From assembly GCA_023078685.1 (NCBI GenBank), contig JALGAS010000003.1:4588001-4652000 (forward strand): a DNA stretch of 64,000 bases, written 5' to 3'. Position 1 is the stretch's first letter, and every line of letters begins with the position of its first letter. The translations under genes and the position numbers were made by a program. The notes under the pieces were generated by a model. It was given only the letters and a program-made list of their open reading frames with translations. It searched no databases and was not told where the DNA came from. Shown here in pieces: positions 24,432-36,139 of this stretch. Origin of the DNA: Neopestalotiopsis rosae (taxonomy: Eukaryota; Ascomycota; Sordariomycetes; Amphisphaeriales; Sporocadaceae).

Positions 24432-27154
24432 ATGACGCCGACACCACCTTCTGCGGCGACCTCATCGTCAGGGCATTCGCCAGAGGAGCAATTTCGCGTG
24501 GTAAGACGCCGGAACCGTGTGCCTCTGAGCTGTCTGCCATGCAGGACTAGAAAGTAGGTCTCAAATAAAGTACATTTGATACAGCACATGGCTAACGCAC
24601 CCTGAAAGGTTGAAATGCAATAGAGGGTCTCCATTCTGTGATAACTGCGTCAAACGTGGTGACACGCAAGCTTGTACATATGCCAGCCCGTCGGCCCGGA
24701 GGAAAAACACGGCAGGCGAAGGATCCAATGCCACGCCTGATGATATGCAAAATCGCATCGATCGTCTCGAGGGATTGGTTCTTAGTTTGATGCATGGGGG
24801 TGCCAACATTGATACGTCGTCGGCCGTTGCGGCGGCGGCGGCCGCTGCCAACACTGCACCAACATCCGTATCGGGCGATCCGCGTGTTTCCGTGGCTGAC
24901 ACTAGCAGTTCGAGAAACGAAAGAGACGAAAACAGTATGAAAGACGAGCCGGAAGGCGACAGTGACATTGAAGATGGATTAGCCACCTCTCTCGGTGTAC
25001 TTAAAGTGGATGCTGACAAGGGCAAGTCCATGTACATGGGACAGGAGCATTGGGCGACGCTGCTTGCAGACATATCCGAAGTCAAGAGTTTCTTTACGTC
25101 CCACAAAAAGGACTTGGAAAGAAGCTATGAAAGAGTCATGTCTTCGAAACCAGCTACTGCGCGAGATTCGCCCATATTCCTGCTTTCAGCGCCGCCATCT
25201 ACAGAGACGGAACTGCGGGCAGAATTGCCATCGAAATCAGCCATTACCACGTTGGTCTCACGCTACTTCAACTCGCTCGACACTGCCGTTAGCATCATCC
25301 ACGGTCCTTCGTTTCAGCAGCAGTTGAGGAATCATTGGCAAGATCCTACCAAGTCATCCATCATGTGGGTTGGCTTGGTATATTCCATGCTATGTTTGGC
25401 CATGCTGAGCTATCACAAAGTGGGAGATGAGCCACCGGAGTGGAAAGGAAGGGCGCTGGAGCTTGCTGCTGAATACCGACTGCGCACAGTCCAGTGTCTT
25501 GTGGTTGCTGATTATACTCGGCCAGTCGAGTATACGGTGGAGACGATGATTCTGTACTTGTTTGGAGAGTGGTCCTCAAGGTGGGATGCGGATCTCTCAT
25601 TGTGGCTCATTACATCAATGATCACGCGAGTAGCCATGCGGATGGGCTATCATCGCGACTCTGAATGGTTTCCATCCGTTACACCATTCAAAGGAGTAAG
25701 TTGAAGGATCTATGACTGGCGAAGATTCTTGCTGACGAAGCCTTCTATTAGGAAATGAGACGTAGGACATGGGCTCTTATTCGCATGTCTGATATCATGT
25801 TTTCATATCAGGTCTCCTTGCCAACCATGATATACGAACACGATACCGACACAAAGTTGCCACATAACATTTTCGATGAGGAATTTGGGCCCGACACCAA
25901 GGTCTTGCCGCCTTCAAGGCCAATCACAGAACCAACCCCGATCGCCTACATGATTGCCAAGACAAGTCTCTGTGTTGAGTTTGGCAGCATTCTTCAAACA
26001 GTGACACGTGTTGGTAGGCAAGCGACATATGATGACATTCTCGCCCACGATAGGAGGTTGCGGGAGATTCTCGACGAGCTACCGCCACATCTGAAAATGC
26101 ATCCACTTGAAGGATCGCATGACCCAGTCACGTTACTGATTGCGCGCTTCAACATCAATCTTCTCTATCTCAAGATCATGTGTATGCTGCATAGGAAACA
26201 CATGATAAGGGCGAGACAGAATCCACGATATGCTCATTCGCGGCGAAGTGCTGTCGAGGCATCCTTGGAGACGTTGTCCCACCTGCGGACCATCAACCGG
26301 GAGTGTCAACCGAATGGCAGGCTGCGCACAATGAGGTGGTATGTTCAGTCCACATCCAAGGACACTCTCTTGCCAACCATGTTGGTTGCGCTTGATCTTC
26401 ACCACGACAACATTGCTCGGAATTCGGGCGGCAGGCAGGACTCTCAAGCAACTTTCTTCTGGACTCCCGAACAACGGACCGAAATGATGAACTCCCTGGA
26501 AAGCGTGAGGGACATTTGGAAATCCCTCACACAAGATTCCGTCGAGGCCTACAAGGCTGCCAATATTCTCGACATTATGCTTGAGAGGATCAAGAACCCT
26601 AATGCAGTTCCGACAACCATGAACTTGGATCCCACAAAGCAGGAGAACCTATTTGGCAACTTTGGACCTACCGACATGCAGCCTGAACATTCCGCAGCCA
26701 TGACTCTAGGCATGATGTCGACCGGATTAACGCCGAACTATCAGTCTCCTGGTGGCACCAACTACCCTCCTCTGGACCTGGGTATGAGAGATATGGGCTC
26801 TGGCTTGAGTCCCAATGTTTTCCAAACAGACTTTGCGGGTGGCACGAACAATCCTGCATCTCCATTTTCCATGTTTAATAATCTTGGGAATGCTGGTGAC
26901 ATGACACTAGATCAAAACTTTGATTGGGTATGAGGAATCCTGGTGTACCCGAGAACCACAGTTGCTGACTATCCCCTGTACAGGCTGCTTTTGAAAACTA
27001 TACCCAAAATGTGAACTTTGGAGAGGAGACGGCTTTTGGATTTTTCCCTGAAGGGAAGCAACAATCTCCCCAGGGCGCCTCTACTACTGACAGCTCATTC
27101 TCGTTTATGAATATGAGCACTCCAGGGACAAATAAGTCGAATCCAGGAACGTGA
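24432..27154 (+). CDS. Zn2Cys6 transcription factor with fungal_trans domain
   Basis: Four exons (24432-24553, 24609-25695, 25752-26927, 26984-27154) encode 851 residues. The zinc cluster is C34-x2-C37-x6-C44-x6-C51-x2-C54-x8-C63, and the first intron lies inside it after R-T-R-K. A short coiled-coil-like segment follows (M-Q-N-R-I-D-R-L-E-G-L-V, about residue 85). Then comes an Ala/Ser linker and a fungal-specific regulatory domain (PF04082) with the characteristic R-R-R-T-W-A-L-I-R-M-S-D at the third exon start. The C-terminus is rich in Asn, Gly, Met and Phe, as in activation regions. The protein is a nuclear DNA-binding regulator, presumably binding CGG-type repeats. Its targets cannot be told from sequence; the divergent multicopper oxidase and the amylase 2.7 kb downstream are neighbours, not proven targets. 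Confidence 0.94.
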
Positions 27155-28140
27155 GGGGGTTCTGTTGAGAGTGTATCAAAAGCACAACACCATAATGCAG
27201 ATGTATAGGTAGTGTTACCCTTCAATCTACAAAATAGGTTTATAGCTGATTGATGGAATGTTGGGGAACACATACGAATGACCTAGATGGTCTAGCGTAT
27301 CTTTATTTCCTGATCACGGCGGGATCAATATAACCACTCTTCTCTGCTAGTCGATCTCGAGTCTTGATAGAGACGGTCGTAGGTGAATGTAAAGGAAAAT
27401 GCCGTGTTTCCACATCTCATGAATATTTTAGTAACCACATCCATCTGCAATATCAACTACTCACCAAGTCGGACCGAATGTCAACATCACGAGACAGCAC
27501 AGAGATGTTCGAAAGCACCGCGCAGTATCGCAAGCCGACAAGCCTAACCTAGAGGACGGCGGAGCTCGATTACGAATCTCTCCTTTTGATGCGACGCTAT
27601 TCCGACAGGCCGGCATCACCAGACGCCAAGGCTACTTTCGCTGTACAGGACACTGATATCCATGTAAGTAACTGTCAGCATTGAGGCAATATTGAGAACA
27701 GAATAGCGTGGTGAAGCAACAATGAACGGGCGAGAGAGAGCAGCGCATTTTTAATCGGGCCTATATGGTCATTACCCCACGGGGGCGGCAACGCAACGAA
27801 ACGAGACTCGCGGAGAAACTCCCTTTGTTCATTTGAAGAAAACTATTTCCGGTGCACCACAAGAAAAGTACATAACCTGGGACCGGGATGCCACGCTTTT
27901 CTGCGTCTTGTTTGTCCATGCTTGCCGAGTGATACTCTGAACGGGTACGCTAAATGTGGGCTTTTGTCGCCGAGGAGCCTTGGGGCGGGACGAACTCCGA
28001 CTTTGTAGACATGGACAGTAGGAGAAGCAACTCGCGCTGCGGAGTATTTGGGATGAACTTCTAGCATTGCCCCGTGAGGAGAATCCCTGGAGCGCTGTTT
28101 TTTGTGCGCTTGGGTACCTTTTAGTATACTACTCAAGACC

Positions 28141-28202
28141 GACCGAGTAAAGTAACCCTTTTGACGGGATAGGATTCAGCCTAGCATGGAATTTACTCGG
28201 TC
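28141..28202. repeat. 11-bp perfect inverted repeat, 40-bp loop
   Basis: GACCGAGTAAA at 28141-28151 pairs perfectly with TTTACTCGGTC at 28192-28202. Homology does not extend past the arms, so a longer terminal repeat of a mobile element is not supported. It could form a small hairpin or be a paired binding site. Confidence 0.8.
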
Positions 28203-29776
28203 ATAGTAAAAGACCTGGAAAAGATAGAATGTTTTTTTCATGGTAATCCAGTAAAAGTAATTATATTTGGTCGCAGATAACTCGTTTTCAGTGCTGATAG
28301 AAATATGGCGCTTCGGCGGAGATAATGCATCAAGCCAAAGTTTTCGAAGACCAATATTTGCAGCTCAACGGCCCATCTGTTCCCCTCCCTCATTGGGAAG
28401 AAAGTTGTATAACCTGCGTGCCTGTGCCTTAGGCCTTTCATGAGGGTTAAAATTGCAGTGAAACAAAAAAATAATGAAAGCGGCGATTATTTGATCTTCT
28501 GTGTACGCCCGGCTAAGCCTTTGTAATCACATGTCAACAATATGTGATGTTCTCTACGTTGCCCAAGTTATATATCATAGACATGACAAACGCAATCGAT
28601 AATCGGCTGATGGAATGTCCGAAATAAATGAATTTCACAGCCGGATCGACGTCATGGTAGCTCCTGTTGGATTCCATGATCCACATGCTGCATCTCCAGG
28701 TAGTATTCCTGGGGAAATCTGGCATTGACACCTATGCAAGGTAGTAAGTAATAAGCTGATGGCGGCCGTGGCTTTTCAGTTGCGCATTCCTTGTCCAATC
28801 TTGCCTCGCTTGCCCCCAAAGTTGCGGAAACCAAAGCAAAAGAAAAAGCCACCTCCACATAATGTAACGCTGCTTGAGAAGTTATATCCAAGAGCCAGGG
28901 GCTGTCGATTCGGTCCTTTCTTGCATCTTCGGGTCACGATGGCACTGGAACGGTCATTGGAGTCCGAGTCTGGCAATTCTTTAGTCAGGGATGTAAGTTG
29001 GCCAAGGGCGGAGTTTTGTGGGGAACGTGCCAAAAGGGAACGCTGGCGAGAAAGAGACAGGAGCCAGAAGGCGGGGGAATGATGAACAGCCAGCAGCATC
29101 GGGTGCCTGGCATAAAACATGGGGTAATGACTTTGGGCGTACATAGTATGTAGGCATGGCATGGCATATGGGCTGACTGGCTCAGCTGCCAAATCCGGTC
29201 TTGCGCTGTGGGTAAGTACCTAGTCCGGAGAGGGAGAGGCCCGAACCTTGTAAGTAGTAGCCCGTCAATCAACTTGAGAGTTTGCATGAGGGGCCATGAC
29301 CCCTGTGGCTCGTGATACCCTATTATTCACATCTGATTTAACCCTTCATTTGCTTCTTGGTTTGACTCATGGAAATCGGAGCGCGGAAAGAAATGCGAGA
29401 CCTAGCTGTCAGGTCGCCGTGCTTCTTGGGCTAAAAGAGGTTAATGCCTTCCCCTTCATGTTGTGCTAACTCGTCCAAGTGCTTCGCTGGGCTCCCATTG
29501 GTCTTTCTTGCACGCGCGAGGGTTTCAACCAGCGGGCCTTCTGGTTTCTCCAACGCCTCTGTGACGAAAAGAAGAAAAGCGACTTCCATGACAAGGAATC
29601 ATCGGGCTGTCATTCATAAGGAATGCTGCCGAGCGGCTCCGCTTCCCGTAATTAACGGATAGTTCCTTTCTACTATATACAGACGCTATATTCCTACGAG
29701 CCTCTTCCTTTTGTGGACCTGCATGTCTCACCAGCATCAGGTCGGTCCCGAACTGCTCACCAGAGTCTAGAAATTG

Positions 29777-29783
29777 ATATATA
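29777..29783 (+). promoter_or_regulatory. TATA-like element of amylase gene
   Basis: ATATATA lies about 92 bases before the amylase ATG, followed by a CT-rich tract (CTCTTTCTCTCTC) typical of fungal transcription starts. Confidence 0.5.
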
Positions 29784-29874
29784 CTCTTTCTCTCTCATCT
29801 GACCGAGGACGATCATTTCCCTACGCTTTTGACGGTCCATCGAACAACACACTTACCCGGTATCTCCACAAACC

Positions 29875-32463
29875 ATGAGATCGGACGTTGCTCTATCTGC
29901 CCTATGGGCCACGGCCGCCCAGGCCTTGACTGCTGCTCAGTGGGAATCGCAGTCCATATACCAGATCGTCACTGATCGCTTTGCGCGCACCGACGGCTCC
30001 ACGACGGCCGGCTGCAACCTGAGCCAGTATTGTGGCGGATCGTGGCAGGGCATCATTGACCACCTGGACTATATCCAGGGCATGGGATTCACGGCGGTGA
30101 GAAAGAATGGATCTGAGGAAATCAGTTGCAATAATATTCTGACTTGATACTAGATTTGGATCTCGCCTATCGTCACAAACATCCTCGAAGGTTCTGGAGG
30201 GTATGTCTCCCGCACCCCACTGACGTTACAAGTTGTGATCATCAAGCTGAGATTGGAACTTACAGAACTTCATACCATGGATACTGGGCTCAGGATATCA
30301 CAACTGTAAACTCCAACTTTGGTACATCTGACGACTTGGTTGCTCTGTCGGATGCATTGCATGACCGTGGAATGGTATGCCCCACAGTATGCCTCAAGTA
30401 TATATATCCTGACATAATTTGCAGTACCTCATGGTCGACGTGGTGACCAACCACATGGGCTCGCCCAACGCGGGCAGCAGTGTCGACTACAGCATCTACA
30501 CACCCTTTAACCAGCAGAGCGAGTACCACACTCCCTGCGACATTGACTACAACTCGGAGACGTCGATCGAGCAGTGCTGGGAGGTGACGGGAGCGCCCAG
30601 CCTGCCCGACCTGCGCACCGAGGACGACGACATTCGCAGCACCTGGAACGCCTGGATCACGCCCCTCATTGCAAAGTACGGCATCGACGGCCTGCGTATG
30701 GACAGCACCAAGCACGTCGAAAAGTCCTTTTGGCCCGGCTGGTGCGACGCCTCGGGCGTTTACAACATGGGCGAGGTCTATAATGGCGACCCGAGCGTCT
30801 TCCCCGACTGGCTCAACTATATCGATGGCCTGGAGAACTATCCTCTGTAAGCCTTCTTCAAGCGTTGGCGTCATATATGTATAATTACAAAATCCTAATC
30901 ATGTGCATAGGTACTACTGGATCACCCGCGCGTTCCAGTCCACCTCTGGCTCCATCAGTGATCTGGTCAACGGTATCAACACTCTCAAGGGCTCAAGTAG
31001 GTTCACATTGCGAAACTACAGATTGTTTCGTGCTAACTAGTGACAGTGAAAACTAACACTCTCGGAACCTTCATGGAGAACCACGACCAAGTCCGGTTCG
31101 CATCGTTGACTAGCAACACGGTATGACCTTTTCCCTACTTGCTATTGTCTAGTTGAGCTAATATGCCATGACAGAACTTGATCAAGAATGTAAGCATCAA
31201 CTCATTGCGCTTTGTGATTATTTCTTAACCTTTGATTCTGCTAGGCCATTGCCTTTACTATTCTCAACGATGGTAAGTAACTACTTGACCCGTCGCCCTT
31301 AACTCCAAACGCCGACCCTTTCATCACTCAAGGCATCCCCATCATCTACTATGGCCAGGAGCAGCAGTACTCCGGCGGCGCCGACCCCAACAACCGCGAG
31401 GCCCTCTGGACCTCAGGCTACAACACGAACTCGGACCTGTACAAGTGGATCACGACGGTCAACAAGGTGCGCAACACGGCCCTCGCCAAGGAGTCGAGTA
31501 CCTACCTGGCCTACCAGGCGTACCCGACCTACTCGGACTCGCACGTCATTGCCATGAAAAAGGCCGACGTCGTGGGTGTCTTCACCAATGCCGGCTCCAG
31601 CTCCTCCGCCACCGTGCCCGGCTTCACCGCCAGCCAGGCCGTCTGCGACGCCGTGGCCGGCACTTCCTACACGGCCGACAGCAGCGGCAGCCTCACGCTC
31701 ACCGTTGGCCCCCTTCCGGCTCTCTTGGTCCCTACTTCGTGGGGAATCTGTGGCAGCAGCTCTGGTGAGTTAATAATCTCTCCTTTTCCCCTTTCCTGAT
31801 TTCTCCCGTCTTACATCAATCAATCATTCGGGGAAGACGGTGTGGAGTAAAAGGAAAAAAAAAAAAATCTCGTTTGAATTGACGCCTTAATCAGTCTCGC
31901 AGGTGGTGGAACGACAACCAGTACAACAAAGACAACGACCGCGCCGACAACAAGTAAGTATCATTTGCTTCCCAAGTAGCTTCCCAAACCTAGTCTTTAC
32001 TCGGACATTTGCAAGTTACATCAAGCTGACTCGTCGGTGCGAAAACGTAGCCGCAACCGCCTGTTCAACAGTCCCAGTGAGCTTTAGCGAGACCGTAACA
32101 ACCCAAGTCGGACAAACGATCAAAATGTATGTACACAGTATCTCCAAAGCCTCTTTTTCAACTCCATAAAAGTTCCCCAGACTAACGTAACCTCAATCCT
32201 CCCCGATGAACAGCGTGGGATCCATTGCAGCTCTAGGTAGCTGGGACACGTCCAAGGCCATATCCATGAGCGCCGCGTCCTACACGGCGGCCAAGCCCGT
32301 GTGGACCGTCACCGTCAACCTGCCTCCTGGCACGGCCTTTTCGTACAAGTTCATCAACGTGGCCAGCAGCGGCACCGTCACCTGGGAGGCGGATCCCAAC
32401 CACACTTATACGGTCCCCTCGAGCTGTGCCACGGCGCAGGTGTCTAATACTTGGCAGAGCTGA
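29875..32463 (+). CDS. Secreted alpha-amylase, GH13 with CBM20 starch-binding domain
   Basis: Twelve exons: 29875-30096, 30154-30200, 30266-30374, 30425-30846, 30911-30996, 31047-31120, 31175-31189, 31245-31272, 31333-31764, 31903-31953, 32051-32126 and 32214-32463. They encode 603 residues. A short signal peptide (about 1-19) leads into a fungal acid alpha-amylase domain (GH13_1). Visible motifs are D-V-V-T-N-H (131-136), G-L-R-M-D-S with nucleophile D219, M-G-E-V with acid/base E243, and E-N-H-D-Q with D309. A Thr/Ser-rich linker (about 480-497) joins a C-terminal CBM20 (about 500-603, L-G-S-W-D and W-E-x-D-P-N-H). The enzyme hydrolyses internal alpha-1,4 bonds of starch or glycogen outside the cell. 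Exon 7 is only 15 nt and exon 8 only 28 nt, yet both keep frame and conserved residues. A 13-base A tract lies in intron 9. Confidence 0.96.
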
Positions 32464-32898
32464 GTTACGTAGTTGGCAAAGTTTTGAGGCTTGGGGCGGG
32501 GTTTATATAGTTGTTTAGTCTCTGGAGGTGGAATGAGCCTCTTTGATACCAATACATTATCAAACCTGTCTTGCGCAATGAATGAAGTAGTGTCAAACAT
32601 GGGAGGTTACAAACTCGTTTAATCGTGTAAAATCTTGCGCTTTGGATACAGAGATGGCCATGCGCATCGTTACATTGTCACGTATTGCAGAAGAAAGATT
32701 ATTGCTTGCAAAAGTCAATTCATTCTTGATTTTGGGTATCCTTGATAGGCATCGTGCCCTATTCCTCCTCCAAATTGTCCGTGAACAATAAAACGCCAAA
32801 ACGCAGAAAGTTACAAAACGCCTCACACATGCTTATCCGACCATTTCGTTCCATGAAAGGTCATTCATAGTTGAGTGTCGAAGGTTGAAAGCATCTCT
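32464..32898. other. Convergent intergenic region
   Basis: 435 bases hold the 3' ends of the amylase and the small secreted protein gene. Nothing else is recognised. Confidence 0.6.
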
Positions 32899-33543
32899 TT
32901 AGAGGCCAATCGCCGCCTTGGCCCGGGTCCAATAAGCACTCCGGTCATCAGTGACGGGAGTACCGACACAGGCCATGTAGGCCGCAAAACCGGCGTCGTC
33001 GCCGGCCTTGAGGGCCGTCTTTTGGGCGTCGGTGCACTTGGTCGTGTAGTACCAGGCGCCGGAGCCAAAGTTGTAGGCATCGTCCACCAAGAGGTCCAAG
33101 AGCGCATCCTTTTGGTCGTCGGTGGTGATGTCGCCCAGCGCGGCCACCTGGGACGCCAGGTCGGTGAGGCTGGCGGCGTACTCCACGTTGAAGTTGGACA
33201 TTTGCATGTTGGCGGTGCCCTGCCCGGGGCGGCCGGGGGACTTGTTGCGCTTGTAGGCGAAATTGACCGACTCGTAGGCCATGAGGGACAGGATGCCGGC
33301 GATCTCGGGCATGGTCTGGACTTGGTACTTTTGAAAGGCGTCGATGAGGGGCTGCGCCGCCTGCACGTTGGTCCGGCACTCGTCGTTGCTGCTGTCGCAG
33401 CTCGCCGAGTCGGGCGCGATGGCGAGGATGATGTCCGCGGCCGAGGTGTCGCGCGGTGCTACGACGGCTGCGGCCTTGGGCGACGGGGCGGCGAGGGCGC
33501 TGCCGGCCAGGAGGAGCGAAGATAGGATCTGAGAGTACTTCAT
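32899..33543 (-). CDS. Small secreted protein, possibly lysozyme-like
   Basis: A single exon encodes 214 residues. The first 18 are a clear signal peptide (M-K-Y-S-Q, then a Leu/Ala-rich core ending A-L-A-A-P), followed by a propeptide-like stretch that could be cut near A-P-R-D. The mature region has four cysteines (two close together in S-C-D-S-S-N-D-E-C, two in K-C-T and A-C-V-G). It also carries the blocks E-I-A-G-I-L-S-L-M-A-Y-E-S, G-R-P-G-Q-G-T-x-N-M-Q-M and Y-N-F-G-S-G-A-W-Y. I recognise this as a conserved secreted family of ascomycetes annotated as hypothetical. The helix/ES...NMQM arrangement recalls lysozyme-like folds, which is only a guess; E in A-Y-E-S would be the candidate acid. 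No enzymatic function is shown. Confidence 0.85.
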   Translation of the reverse strand: MKYSQILSSLLLAGSALAAPSPKAAAVVAPRDTSAADIILAIAPDSASCDSSNDECRTNVQAAQPLIDAFQKYQVQTMPEIAGILSLMAYESVNFAYKRNKSPGRPGQGTANMQMSNFNVEYAASLTDLASQVAALGDITTDDQKDALLDLLVDDAYNFGSGAWYYTTKCTDAQKTALKAGDDAGFAAYMACVGTPVTDDRSAYWTRAKAAIGL

Positions 33544-35676
33544 TTTTGATTACTTGTTGACTATAGTAATCCAAAGGGTATGGCGATTATTTGTCTGGTC
33601 GAGATCGTCTCAGACGATTCTGGATGATGAAGAGTTGTTGAAAGTGAACGTGGATCCGCTCTGAATAAGCAATGGATACACAAGGTCGTATGTAACCCTG
33701 GGGGTTTATTGTTTATGTTTTATAGAAATGCCAAGTTTTGCTTCTTTGTTGTGAATATGACAAAGATTTCCTTTTCCAAATGTTAGTTGGACTCGAATTG
33801 TGAATAAGGATTGTTGTTGGCTTGTCGGTACTTACGCTGCACAAGGCTGATGGACCCTTGCTTGCTGACTGATGTCTATGAATAGGTAAATCACCTGTGA
33901 ATTGAATTGTATGGGTTGTATGGTTCGACTGGCGACTGGACGAAAGGAATGAGCGTTGGACTTCTGGCTGAGTCTGTTTGCTGATGGGGTAGAGGTAGTA
34001 ATGAATGAAAGTGGCAGTGAAGGTCCGTATGTAGTATAATGAACGAGGCAGGGTATCAGCTAGATGTAATCCTGTGGAGGCACGGCCCGGGAAAATAAGG
34101 TATGAGAGAAGCTCTGGTCAAAGGTGTCTTGGGTGGAAATTTTCTCTTTGGGAAACTGGTTTTATTTAACATGATCCTTACCATTAAGACGGCAAAAGAG
34201 AAGCCCCTGAGAGGAATTACTCGTGATCAGCAGCTCTTGTTGGTAGTAGGGTGTCGTCAAGGAGCAGGTGGTTATGGTCCTTGAGGCCTCTGTGGGTGGG
34301 GGCGCTGACTAGCTAGGCGGCTTTGGGTCGTTTGTGGGGTTGGACAGCCGCTAAGGCGAGTTGACAGGAGCCAATCCTCTGGGCATTTGGCTTGCGCTTT
34401 GGGTTGGATGAAACAACCAACTCGTCACCCCCTGCATTGTTTCAATAGGGGACCGAGAGATCGGCGGATGATTGGCAAATAGCATTCGCCTCTCTCCCTC
34501 GTACACATTGTTTCTTCTGTGAACATGGAGCCTACAAAGCACTGACTGGCACGATCGGTTGGAATCTCTGTTTAATGCAAGGAACACGGAATTCCGGCTT
34601 TGCTACTGGACGAAAAGACGGATCTGATGGTAATCAGTCAAGGATGTCAAAGGAACGGGAGGATTGCATGTGCATCCATGAGAGAATGATCTAAGGTTAC
34701 TATGTACTACTCCGTAACCATGATGCCAGTGCATACGTGGTGTCAGAAAGAAGGCATTTGTTCCTGCACAGCATTGCGTTTTGCCGATGATGCGAATGCC
34801 TCTATGCGAGAAATGGAAATCTATAACTGGATGAGTCCACGCAGCGCGGAAACCAACGTAAACTTTGACAGGTAAGAAGAAATACGGGAATAGCTTTGGG
34901 ATTACGTATTCCTGACCAGCGACGGAACAGCTCATTTAGAGAGGTTCATGCGTGCATCGCCATCCTGTCTTGATAACGCTTGCATATACAATACATACTT
35001 ACTTGTTGGCCCGCGCCATGTGCACTGACATCTCGTGAGGCCTCTCGTCAGCTTGAGTGGTGATGACAATGGATCGTCTAATATTATGCTTTTGCTTTCC
35101 GATCCATAATGCGCAGCAGTGCACTGTTCGTATTCCGTGCTCTAAGCCTCTGCTGGGACATAAGCTGTGGTCAATGCTTGGTAGACATCCGGAGCGGGTT
35201 GAGGCTGTCCACAGGGCAGTCCCAACTGCCAGGCTGCCTATGCGCCAGGCGCTAGAACCTAAACTTGGAGCTGCCCATCCGCTATGGACCTAGGTACCTC
35301 CAATCCCGTCTGCACCTGTGGACCTGCTCCAACACCGGTTCCAATTTAATCCGGCGCAACTTGACGGCGGGACTGGACTCGATTTCATGGGTGGCTCCAT
35401 TGTTGTACCTACGCACGTTTGTGCAATTGTAAAGGTACTTACCTGTAAACTGCTATCTTTTGAAGCTTGATAGAGCCTCGAGCTATCAACCATTGTTGGA
35501 CCATACCGATTCGAAGCAACTTTGGAGCCTCTTTAGACGATCCCCCGCGGCGCATCTCTTTGTCTCAGCCCGGTACCTGCTGGTTTTCCGATATATGCGA
35601 TCCGCGACCTGGGAGAAATAATTCGGCAAACCTCTGCACGTTTTCTGCTGTGCTCCGTCCCGCCGTGCCGCACATC
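33544..35676. other. Divergent intergenic region, secreted protein / LSM8
   Basis: 2.1 kb without a supportable gene. A TATAAAA on the minus strand lies about 175 bases before the secreted-protein start. A GACCTAGGTACC palindrome cluster lies at about 35287. ORFs at 34603-34935 (minus) and 35057-35293 (plus) have no recognisable content. Confidence 0.5.
33718..33724 (-). promoter_or_regulatory. TATA box of secreted-protein gene
   Basis: TATAAAA read on the minus strand, about 175 bases upstream of the ATG at 33543. The strong consensus suggests a regulated, inducible promoter. Confidence 0.5.
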
Positions 35677-36139
35677 ATGTCGAACCTCGGAAACTACATT
35701 GAGAGTAAGTACAAATCGCCCTGGTCAAGGGACGCAAAAACGTTCCGAGAGCCTCGCGTATCTTGAGCTTACATCTTGGGATTCTGACAGCTGGGTAGAA
35801 AAGGTCGTGGTGCTGACCCTTGATTCGCGCATGCTCGTCGGCAAGCTCGAGAGCTTCGACCAGTTGACCAACCTGGTAAGATTTCCTCCACCCTGCTTAG
35901 ACAAAGCTTTCAAGTAAAACTAAAGCCTCGATTCTACGCAATAGGTCCTGTCCAACACTCTGGAACGAGTGATCCGCACCCCCGATGACCCTGAAGACTC
36001 CGAGACGGTGCCCTTGGGCCTGTATATTGTCAGAGGCGACAATGTCTGCGTCGTGGGCCTAGTGGATGAATCTATCGAGAATGAAATCGACTGGTCGAAA
36101 GTACGAGGCGCAACCATTGGCACGACGAAACACAGCTAG
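35677..36139 (+). CDS. LSM8: U6 snRNA-associated Sm-like protein Lsm8
   Basis: Three exons (35677-35704, 35799-35875, 35945-36139) encode 99 residues, close to the usual 96-109. The Sm1 motif (V-V-V-L-T-L-D-S-R-M-L-V-G-K-L-E-S-F-D-Q) and Sm2 motif (L-Y-I-V-R-G-D-N-V-C-V-V-G) are intact. The N-terminal L-x-N-Y-I-E is Lsm8-like and distinguishes it from Lsm1. Lsm8 is the nucleus-specific subunit of the Lsm2-8 ring that binds the U6 3' oligo-U tail. The second exon must begin at 35799: the nearer acceptor at 35790 gives a stop after two codons. It converges with the nucleoside hydrolase gene. Confidence 0.96.

Larger units (their letters stand above)
27155..29874. other. Intergenic, upstream of alpha-amylase
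   Basis: No gene is supported in these 2.7 kb. An 11-bp perfect inverted repeat lies at 28141-28202. The overlapping ORFs near 28759-29287 on both strands are unconvincing. The last 500 bases carry the amylase promoter: a CGGAGCGCGG sequence at about 29378, two TATA-like stretches (about 29671 and 29777) and a C/T-rich leader. Confidence 0.5.

Noticed and set aside
30290..30874. 194-codon minus-strand ORF
   Set aside because: Antisense shadow of amylase exons 3-4 caused by GC-rich third positions; no recognisable domain.
32875..33525. 216-codon plus-strand ORF
   Set aside because: Antisense shadow of the secreted-protein gene; low-complexity Gly/Val composition.
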